Below are positions 58,800 through 64,000 of a stretch of DNA of 64,000 nucleotides, one piece after another. Under the pieces are notes generated by a model that saw only the letters and a list, made by a program, of their open reading frames with translations, had not been told where the DNA came from and did no database searches. Each line of letters begins with the position of its first letter. Position 1 is the first letter of the stretch. This stretch comes from Typhlomys cinereus (lineage: Eukaryota; Chordata; Mammalia; Rodentia; Platacanthomyidae), in assembly GCA_023101885.1 (NCBI GenBank), contig JALPQD010000225.1:2418001-2482000 (forward strand), in the 5' to 3' direction. A program made the position numbers and the translations under genes.

Positions 58800-59142
58800 A
58801 TATTGTGGCTTCAATGTGAAATGTCCCTTACAGGCTCATGTGTTTGAACATTTGGTCACCATCTGATGATGCTATCCTTCAGAAAGTGGGGCCAAGCTAA
58901 GAGAAGTGGGGAAGTGGTTATAACTAAGGGGTGAGGGGTGACAGCCCAACCATGATTCTAGACCTTTCTGTCTTTCTTACTTCATACACATGTAAGCCAT
59001 AAGCTGCTCCTACCGTCATGTTTTCCATGTCATGATGAACCATACCTGTTCCCTTGACCCATGGACCAAAATATATCCTTTCTCTCTTAAGTTGTTTCTT
59101 ATAGGCATTTTATCACAGTCACAAGAAAAGTGACTAACACAG
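58800..59142 (+). mobile_element. LTR-like repeat, family B-like
   Basis: 'attgtggcttcaatgtgaaa', 'tgtcccttacaggctcatgt', 'ttctgtctttcttacttcat', 'tatcctttctctcttaagtt', 'tatcacagtcacaagaaaag' and 'actaacacag'. The end matches the terminal 'aaaagtaactaatacag' pattern of rodent LTR-like repeats. Second family B-like copy in this kilobase, same orientation. Confidence 0.6.
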
Positions 59143-59311
59143 GTAGAATAAATGGAAGACAAAATTCAGATTTGTGTTTAAGAAGCATTAAATTTATTAG
59201 ACAGCAGAGAAAAAGAATAAATGTACAAAATTCTTATAGAAAAATTGCTAAAAAACTTGAATATGGAGATCCCCTTGTTTCCTATCCTAACAAAATAGTT
59301 AAACACATTAG

Positions 59312-59382
59312 TTTTTGAGACAAGGTCTCAATACTTTGTCCAGACTAGTCTTGAATTTACAACCTTCTTAACTCTGCTAGAT
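59312..59382 (-). mobile_element. B1 SINE fragment, antisense
   Basis: 'ttttgagacaaggtctcaat', 'actttgtccagactagtctt', 'gaatttacaacc' is the antisense 3' end of B1 ('tttgagacagggtctctctg', 'tagcccaggctggcctggaa'). Confidence 0.7.
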
Positions 59383-60671
59383 CTGATATATATGCAATAT
59401 GGTTTCCTTTATTTTTATTTTTTGAACCTTTCCTATATGAATACAATAAATTTGACTCTTTTCATCTCCCTCTCATTCTGCTCCCTAGGTTTTCCTTTCT
59501 AGCTAGTCTCCCTTCCACTTCCATTCCTCTCTAGATGTTTGATCCACTGGGCCTTTTGCAGGATGTCTGAATTGGAAAGTGCTTGGTCTTTCACTAGGGT
59601 ATGAATCACCCACCAATGGGTCAACTATCAAGGAAGGAAGTTCCTCTCCTGTTTGGCACTAGTCCAAAACCATCTGTCAAGGTTAGAGACATTTCTCCTG
59701 GGATCTTCCTGATTGTATGGTGAAATGCCATGGATGACTAGTGGAATAGACATCTCTGCACTGTGCTCTTGAGAATGGCAGTTCTGTTAAGGACAGAGGC
59801 TACTGTCTGGCAGTACTTATCCCCACCTTTAGGCTCTTACAAGATTCCTTGAGCCAAGGGATGGGAGGGGTTTAGATGTCCTATTTAGGGTGAGTTGTCC
59901 ATTCTCTTTTGCATTGCATTTTGGTTAGTTGTGGTTTTCGACATTACTCACTTTCCATGGCAACAGGATACTTCTTGTATTACCATCAAGTATTTAGAGT
60001 TTGTTCCCTCCTGGGGTCAACTTGGCTTTCAGTACTAGTAACTTATTCTCTATCATGATATTGGATGTCATGACAATCAGAAAGCAATCGGTTATGTTCC
60101 TACTTTACATGCCATTACAGCACCACTGCATACTTCTTGATAAGGTTGTTGCTGTTTTTGTTTACAGTATTTATAGCTGGGTTAGGCCATTGATAATCAT
60201 TGCAGTTTATTTTTTCCCGTGTTCCATAATCGTTGTGTGTGTTATCTTCAGCAATAAGGGCCTCTGGAGAGAGGCAACCAATAGCAGTGGCAAATACTTA
60301 TTTTATTTCAAAGAGCCTTTGAGGCCTCTCTAACCAACAGTTCTTTAGTAGAGCATACATTCCTTGAACTGGAAAATTTACTGAATTGCCTATGGCTTCT
60401 GTTAGGAACATTTGTGGGCAAGTTCCATTTTCTTTTCTTTTTTTTTTTCCTCCTCTTTTCACTATGTTCCCCTGTGTGGTGTATATTGGTTGACACTCCT
60501 TTATTTTTTAGGTTATGTGTTTTAATAGATTTGTATAGTAGAGGGTTTCTAACTGGCTTTATTTTACAATCTTGGTGAAATTTTTTACTCCTCCAATCCT
60601 CTTTATTCCCCTATCCCTTTGCTTCTATACTCCCCCTTTAAAACTTTCCTCATGTTGTTGCCCTTTTCACC

Positions 60672-61102
60672 TGTCATAGTTAGGCACAGGTGTCAACTTT
60701 ATGGTTGAGGGTTTGAGTTCTGGGCACATTTAGGCAGAATTAGTGGTTGGGCTAAGCCCAGAGCAAACCTGCAAGAGATTGTCTAGCTGATGGAAAGGCC
60801 CAGCCTATGGTGGGAGAAACTAGGCCCTAAAGAGGTGAATAAAATACTGAGATGAGTTGAGGTAGGTGGCATCCTTCTGTTCACTTGGCCAGACATGCTG
60901 GTCTGGCAAGTAAGGATCATCCATCTCTCAGCTGTTATGTGGTCATAGTGTGGCCAGTTCCCTCGGTCCTGGTATTGGTGCATGCTCTCCCATTAAGCTG
61001 GACTGAGAACTATAACCAGATTATCAGTAAGGAAATAAATCGCTTGTTCCCTTAAGCCATTTGATGGTCATTTATCAGCAGCCATGCAGAGCAACTGCAA
61101 CA
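60672..61102 (+). mobile_element. solo LTR-like repeat, family C, inserted in L1
   Basis: 431 bp with TG...CA ends (tgtcatagttaggc ... gcaactgcaaca). AATAAA lies at about 61036, roughly 65 bp from the end, as expected for an LTR polyadenylation signal. It is the reference copy for the antisense ones at 52.4 and 55.8 kb. Flanking sequences (tcacc and ctacc) match only imperfectly as a 5-bp target duplication. No gag/pol/env sequence adjoins it. Likely ERVL/MaLR class, but that is inference. Confidence 0.7.
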
Positions 61103-61489
61103 CTACCTTCTTATACCCTATGTTCTTTTACTTTGCTTCTTTGAGTCTTTGCTCATCACCACTCCCGCCGTATATGTTAATTTTTACTTTAGGGCTATTA
61201 TAGAAGTTTCTTTTTAGGAATGCTATTCTGAAGGTTCCATGCCAGCGTCCACTGATATAAAAGAGAACATGGAAAATTTATCTTTCTGTGTCTGAAATAA
61301 CTCACTCATATTGTATCTTCTAATTGCTTTCATTTACTGGTGAATTCTATAGTCTCATTTTTCTTAAGAGCTGAATAATATTCCATTATATAGATGTCCC
61401 ACATGTCCATTCATCTAGTGTTGGACGTCTAGGCTGATTCTAGGCTATTGTGACTAGATGTGTAACTATAATAGGATATAAAGTTCTTT

Positions 61490-61545
61490 GAGAATGTTCC
61501 CATCGCTTCTCGGCCTTTTGGCTAAGATCAAGTGAGAATGTTCCC
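61490..61545 (+). pseudogene. tailless U2 snRNA retropseudogene with 12-bp TSD
   Basis: 61502-61533 equals the first 32 nucleotides of vertebrate U2 snRNA as I know it (starts ATCGCTTCTCGGCC, ends GCTAAGATCAAGT); the next G is shared with the flank. The fragment starts exactly at U2 nucleotide 1, ends abruptly in the stem-loop I/branch-site-proximal region, and has no poly(A). It is flanked by GAGAATGTTCCC at 61490-61501 and 61534-61545. This matches the described class of 3'-truncated, tailless retropseudogenes made by L1 machinery. Removing the insert and one repeat restores the L1 ORF2 block. It is far too short to give a working snRNA. Confidence 0.93.
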
Positions 61546-61845
61546 AGAAGTGGCATGGCTGGATCATATGGTAGTTCAATTTGTAGACTTTTGAGGAAAC
61601 TTATACTGATTTCTAAAGAGACCGTATAACTTTGCATTCCCTGCAACAGTGAATAAGAGATCCTTTTCCCCACATTCTCACCAGATTTGTTACTATTTGT
61701 GATTTTTGTCTTAGCCACTATGACTGGTATAAGGTGATATCTCATAATGGCTTTAATTTATATTTCCACTTTTGGCTCGGAAGTCGGAACACTTTTCAAG
61801 ATATTTGTTAGATATTTAAATCTCCTCTTGCAAGTTTCTTAGTCT

Positions 61846-62142
61846 TGAGGTCCACTTTTTTAAAATTTTTTTATTTATTATTTATTCACCTTATTATGCA
61901 CCTGTGTGTATATATGTGTGTATGTGTAGAACCATGGACAAATTCAAGAACCACCATGGACGCCTCCACCTCCTCCTTGTTTACTCTGCCCCAGGATTCA
62001 CAGGCTCCTGCCCTACTAGGACCAGAAACGCAGGCCACCCGTATTTCAGCCTGGCGTCTATACGTGGGGTCTAGGATCTGAACTCAGGACCTTCTGCCTG
62101 CAAGGCAGAGGCCACCTCTCCAGCCCCTGAGGTCCACTTTTT
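61846..62142 (-). mobile_element. young B2-headed SINE with 15-bp TSD, antisense
   Basis: SINE 61861-62127 flanked by TGAGGTCCACTTTTT (61846-61860 and 62128-62142). In antisense it reads A-rich tail, 'caccttattatgcacctgtg', CA-derived 'tgtgtatatatgtgtg', body and 'gccacctctccagcccc' head. It interrupts the old L1 ORF2. Confidence 0.94.
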
Positions 62143-62335
62143 AATTAGGTTTTTTGTTTCCTTGATGTTTGAATTTTTTGATTCCTTTTATACTCTGGAC
62201 AATAATCCTATATCAGATATATATATGACTGGTAAAAAATTTCCCCCACTCTGGAAGTTGTCTTTTTTCATAATTATATTCTTTTGGGAGAACAGATGCT
62301 TTTGAACATTGTGAGATTCCACTTGCACAACATGG

Positions 62336-63136
62336 TTTCTGATTTATAAGGTTTATTGGCACATAACCAAACCAATTATGTATTGTCTCTTGTTGCTTCC
62401 TTGATTCAATGATTAGAGTTATGAGTTGGTGAATGAAGACTTCAATCAACATTCATGGTCCACAAAGCCAATTATTACCATGTGAAGGTCCAGGGTTCAA
62501 GTTCCTGCTGAGACACCAGCTGCCATGACCTTCATGAACTTTATCTGTTGGGGTGATGCAAGAAAAAGACAGGAGTATAGGAAAAGATGAAAGCAAGTGA
62601 TGTGCACAGATCCTGAGGAGGACTAGCAGCAGCCATTTTCCCATGCATTTAAGTTATACAGATAAACTAATGAATACTCTATCAGTAGGTTTCAAGGGCA
62701 TTGGGAAAGTAGGGAGTCTGTGAAATTTTATGCAGCATACAATGTGCTCTAAAGAGAAGTGAAAACCAAGCATAAGCAATCTTATCTAGAAGAGAGAAGG
62801 AAGCTCTGCCTGAGACAGGTCTCCTTCCAGCTTAGAAGCACACTACCCTGCCAAGGCCATACTTCCCTTTTGAGCTTCAGGGCAAGCCATCTTTGCCAGG
62901 CCACAACAACCCGGCCACAACTTTGCTGGTACAGAATCTATTTTATTATGTGGTTTTTTGCCTTCTACAGTGCAGCCACTCTCCACGTCATTCTTTAACA
63001 GAAAATGTTTTCCAACTCCCAGCATACATGATTTGAGTCAGTAGTAGTTTGACATTTAAACCTATCAACCTGACTTGAGAGCCCACACATTTTAATCCTA
63101 ATCTCTTCCTTCTCCTAATGACAGGAAAGCTTGTTT
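62336..63136. other. unassigned sequence
   Basis: No supported gene or repeat in this 0.8 kb. Confidence 0.4.
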
Positions 63137-64000
63137 TATTGATTTATTTTTTATTATCTCCACTCATACAAACTTAATAGGTACACCGGTTCCCTCCCTC
63201 CCTCCTACTCCCCCCACCCCTCTGCTCGCCCTCCCCTCACCCCTCCTTCCCCACCCCTCAGTGCCACCCCTCCCCCAATCCCCGGAGAATCCTTTAATGT
63301 GCATGCCTGACTGTCCTCTGGGTCCTCCTCTCCCATGACATACAAGGACCCAGCGGCATTTCCCCGAACCCTTTCCTGTGTTCCCCTTAAGCATAGGAAC
63401 ACTATTTTGGCTATCAATCCTTTGCCTCCAAGGATGTTGGTGCTTTTAGCAAATGCTAGACTTGTGGGGACAATAGTGTGTTGGACATTGCGCAGGGCAT
63501 GTAAAGTCCAATTATGATTGTTTCGGCCCTAACTTGTATGGAGTATCTTGCAAATCATTGCTCCTCCCATCCTTGTGCTTACACTCTTACCGCCCCCTCT
63601 TCCGCAAATTTCCCTGAGTTTCAGGATGGGGAGAGATTAGGCTGGCCTAATTCTAGGTGGTTGATATAGAGTCTCTGAAGTTCTGGATTGTGGTTTGTTG
63701 ATTTTCTTTTGCAGTTTTGCTGCTCCTGAAATACCCTTCACTCCATCCTGATGGGCATTGTATGTCACCTCCTGGCCAGAGACAAAAACCTGTTAAACTG
63801 GAGTCTTATTATAAGAGCACATTCAAAGGTAGATATAATAAAAGTAGGAAACCACAGTGACAGAGGGATCAATCACCCATTTGCAAAATGGTTATTTATT
63901 ATCTGCCAGACTATATGCCCTCCCCTTCTGGTGAGATCACACCCCCTCAGTTGTAGATGATCAGGAACGAAAAGTCTGTGAACTTAACCAGATGTCTCAT
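63137..64000 (-). mobile_element. young L1 3' end, antisense, runs off the window
   Basis: T-rich tail, 'ccactcatacaaacttaata' terminal block, C-rich antisense tract (63190-63285) and 3' UTR to the last base, which is still within the 3' UTR. Markers 'ttggacattgcgcagggcat' and 'tagacttgtggggacaatag' put it with the 25.4-kb lineage rather than the 41.4-kb one. Full extent cannot be seen. Confidence 0.93.

Larger units (their letters stand above)
59390..62335 (-). mobile_element. old L1 (3' UTR and ORF2 C-terminus), antisense, hit three times
   Basis: 59390-60671 is a long Lx-type 3' UTR in antisense: 'tgaatacaataaatttgact', 'taggctcttacaagattcct', 'gatgtcctatttagggtgag', 'tggttagttgtggttttcga', 'caatcagaaagcaatcggtt', 'agtatttatagctgggttag'. 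61103-62335 is the end of ORF2: 'agctgaataatattccatta', 'gacgtctaggctgattctag', 'gtggcatggctggatcatat', 'gtttgcattccctgcaac'-like block at 61632, 'cttagccactatgactggta', 'ctctggacaataatcctata'. Three later insertions lie inside: an LTR at 60672, a U2 fragment at 61502 and a SINE at 61861. No open frame remains. Confidence 0.8.

Noticed and set aside
58288..59142. Two family B copies in the same orientation as an LTR pair
   Set aside because: The 155-bp spacer is too short for a retroviral interior and the copies differ at most positions.
61502..61533. Functional U2 snRNA gene
   Set aside because: Only 32 of about 190 nucleotides are present, with flanking target duplications and no snRNA promoter elements seen.

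Overview
This is mammalian, and specifically rodent, intergenic or intronic DNA. I found no convincing protein-coding host gene. The long open frames fall inside LINE-1 (L1) retrotransposons or simple-sequence tracts, and the remaining short frames look like chance. Rodent origin is indicated by B1-type 7SL SINEs, by tRNA-derived SINEs with a B2-type head, by old L1 3' UTRs that resemble the mouse Lx/L1 3' UTR, and by several rodent-type LTR-like families. The young SINE combines a B2-like head with an unfamiliar body and a CA-rich tail ending in an A-rich stretch. A member of the mouse-related clade is therefore likely. A jerboa/jumping-mouse (Dipodidae) source is my best guess and a kangaroo-rat/pocket-mouse source is the alternative; neither is certain.

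Layout. 0-10 kb: L1 fragments, B1s, an LTR-like copy, and an old minus-strand L1 (about 7.0-9.5 kb) interrupted by a younger L1 3' end. 10-17 kb: mostly unassigned old sequence with L2, ancient L1M and LTR-like pieces. 17-19 kb: an LTR-like copy hit twice at the same 16-bp site, by a young SINE and by an L1 3' end. 19-32 kb: LTR-like copies, young SINEs, and a 1.15-kb 5'-truncated L1 with a clean target-site duplication (TSD). 32.6-39.4 kb: a full-length plus-strand L1 with 13-bp TSD. 41.4-48.7 kb: a full-length minus-strand L1 with TSD, carrying a nested 5'-inverted L1 inserted over its ORF1 start codon. 49-59 kb: mostly unassigned sequence with L2, MIR, SINE and LTR-like copies. 59.4-62.3 kb: an old minus-strand L1 hit three times, by an LTR, by a tailless U2 snRNA fragment and by a young SINE. 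63.1-64.0 kb: another young L1 3' end running off the window.

Nothing here forms a pathway; the biology is that of retrotransposition. The two full-length L1s supply ORF1/ORF2 remnants, both broken by premature stops and frameshifts. The SINEs, the U2 fragment and the truncated L1s are the products of the same target-primed machinery. The most informative features are the U2 tailless retropseudogene, the double use of one insertion site, the twin-primed insertion at an ORF1 start codon, the converging full-length L1 pair, and tandem duplications of 83 bp and 69 bp.
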